This document shows positions 5,438 through 6,200 of a stretch of DNA of 6,200 bases, in pieces (position 1 is the first letter of the stretch; every line of letters starts with the position of its first letter). The stretch is from Burkholderiales bacterium (lineage in GTDB: Bacteria; Pseudomonadota; Gammaproteobacteria; Burkholderiales; Burkholderiaceae_D): positions 1 to 6,200 of the forward strand of contig SYFN01000010.1 of assembly GCA_005800405.1 (NCBI GenBank). Direction: 5' to 3'. Under the pieces are notes generated by a model. It was not told the origin of the DNA and searched no databases. It saw nothing but the letters and a program-made list of their open reading frames with translations. A program made the position numbers and the translations under genes.

Positions 5438-5977
5438 TTCTCGTCGAGGAATCGCTTGATACACACCAATAGTGCCTTTCAAAAGCGGAAATGTTTATTA
5501 GCTATGACAAACCTGAAACCTGCTTTACCCGCGATCGAAATCGACAAAAAATCAGTAAGTGATCCAGCATTTCCTTGAATTTTAAAAAACAAATGTAATG
5601 AAAAAAGTTCCCGTCAAATAGAGCATTTGTTGTTCTTAAAATTCATATAGTGGTCAAAAATGAGGAGATGAATTGGTAATGTCTGATCTGTGCAACGTAT
5701 TTGGATAGCGGAATTCCGTGTTTTTTTATCCCTTCATTGTTTCTCTCAAAGATTTTCGCCAAATTCGATCAAAGGCATGCGCGCATAAAGAGCCGGGATT
5801 GTTACACTGCTTGCTGCACTGGCGGGATGCGTACCATCAAGAAAGCCATTACTTTTCGCCGGCGTGAGGCTGGTCGCACGCCTTTCGCGGTATGACCCGG
5901 CCATCGGCCTAAAGAGATGTTATCGAAGCTACAGCCTCCGAATCTCATGGTGCAGTGCCGATACAAAGTGGGCGACG

Positions 5978-6009
5978 AAAAAAAACCGCCAGCAGATCGC
6001 TGGCGGTTT
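5978..6009 (-). terminator. Strong intrinsic terminator of the MFS transporter gene
   Basis: The arms AAACCGCCAGC (5983-5993) and GCTGGCGGTTT (5999-6009) form a perfect 11-bp stem with a 5-nt loop. Read on the minus strand the stem is followed by eight T residues counting the stem end (complement of A5978-5985). It begins 22 nt after the transporter's stop codon. On the plus strand only a short T-run follows, so the main direction is minus. Confidence 0.95.
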
Positions 6010-6030
6010 CGTGCGCTTGTTTTCAGATGA

Positions 6031-6200
6031 TCAGTGGGCGTGCACGTCATTATCCTTGGTCTCGGCGACAAACAATATACCGATCACAGCAGTGGCCAGC
6101 GCGATAATGATCGGGTACCACAAGCCATAGTAGATGTCGCCCTTGTAGGCAACCAGAGCGAACGCTGTGGTGGGCAGCAAACCGCCGAACCAGCCATTGC
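6031..6200 (-). CDS. MFS transporter, metabolite:H+ symporter type; only the C-terminal 55 residues visible
   Basis: The visible end has NGWFGGLLPTTAFALVAYKG, fitting the end of transmembrane helix 11 with the following loop, then YYGLWYPIIIALATAVIGIL as helix 12, and a short cytoplasmic tail starting VAETKDND and ending HAH. The helix-ETKD-tail ending and the GLLPTTA segment are typical of the metabolite:H+ symporter subfamily (ShiA, ProP and KgtP relatives), inner-membrane proton-driven importers of organic acids or osmolytes. The substrate cannot be inferred from the tail. The gene starts outside the window to the right, and a strong terminator follows it closely, so it ends its transcription unit. 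Confidence 0.88.
   Translation of the reverse strand, partial: NGWFGGLLPTTAFALVAYKGDIYYGLWYPIIIALATAVIGILFVAETKDNDVHAH

Larger units (their letters stand above)
5361..6030. other. Long non-coding, partly AT-rich stretch between the LysR-type gene and the MFS transporter
   Basis: 670 bp with no gene I can support. It holds a dyad at 5419-5437, an AT-rich core from about 5460 to 5760 with an 8-bp inverted repeat (AACAAATG at 5588-5595, CATTTGTT at 5624-5631), an isolated ribosome-site-like GAGGAG (5662-5667), a lipoprotein-signal-like stretch with an in-frame stop (5777-5830), and the transporter's terminator at the right end. The promoter of the LysR-type gene should lie within the first 150 bp; I cannot place its boxes. 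A decayed or displaced divergent gene would explain the length. Confidence 0.65.

Noticed and set aside
5504..5578. A 24-codon plus-strand frame (MTNLKPALPAIEIDKK...) in the AT-rich gap
   Set aside because: The nearest ribosome-like sequence is too far upstream, the frame is very short and no family is recognised. It might be a gene remnant, but nothing shows that.
5802..6071. An 89-residue minus-strand frame overlapping the terminator
   Set aside because: It crosses the strong terminator and the end of the transporter gene in another frame, and has no family resemblance.
1..6200. CRISPR arrays, insertion sequences, tRNA genes, phage or defence genes
   Set aside because: No regularly spaced repeats, transposase or integrase motifs, terminal inverted repeats with target duplications, or cloverleaf sequences were seen on either strand.

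Overview
The window looks like chromosomal DNA of a mid-GC betaproteobacterium, most likely Burkholderiales (an Alcaligenaceae-like gene set). This is inferred from gene content and protein style, not from a marker gene. Every gene I can support lies on the minus strand, so the reading order is from the right edge to the left.

From right to left: the C-terminal end of an MFS transporter of the metabolite:H+ symporter type (6031-6200), closed by a strong intrinsic terminator (5978-6009). Next is a 670-bp stretch (5361-6030) without a convincing gene, AT-rich in its middle. Then come a LysR-type regulator resembling HypT/YjiE (4437-5360) and, 88 bp downstream on the same strand, a 271-residue regulator with an OmpR-type C-terminal winged helix and what looks like a degenerate receiver domain (3533-4348). 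A 361-bp gap with several dyads leads to a YhhW-type pirin with all four metal ligands (2470-3171). After it come stand-alone GTP cyclohydrolase II, RibA (1571-2305), and a 380-bp regulatory gap. Last is a two-gene unit running off the left edge: a Tat-signal small subunit (648-1190) followed by the FAD-binding large subunit of a GMC dehydrogenase (1-596, C-terminus outside the window).

The dehydrogenase unit is a hitchhiker arrangement: the FAD subunit has no signal peptide and is expected to be exported, folded, with the Tat-tagged small subunit. A cytochrome c partner would be expected further left. The HypT-like and pseudo-receiver regulators may be co-transcribed. RibA and pirin are single-copy metabolic or redox genes with no obvious link to the rest.

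I do not see a clearly new multi-gene system. The points most worth a second look are the pseudo-receiver winged-helix protein (Glu at the phosphoacceptor position), the imperfect 13/14-bp direct repeat just upstream of it, and the dyad-rich promoter region of the GMC operon.
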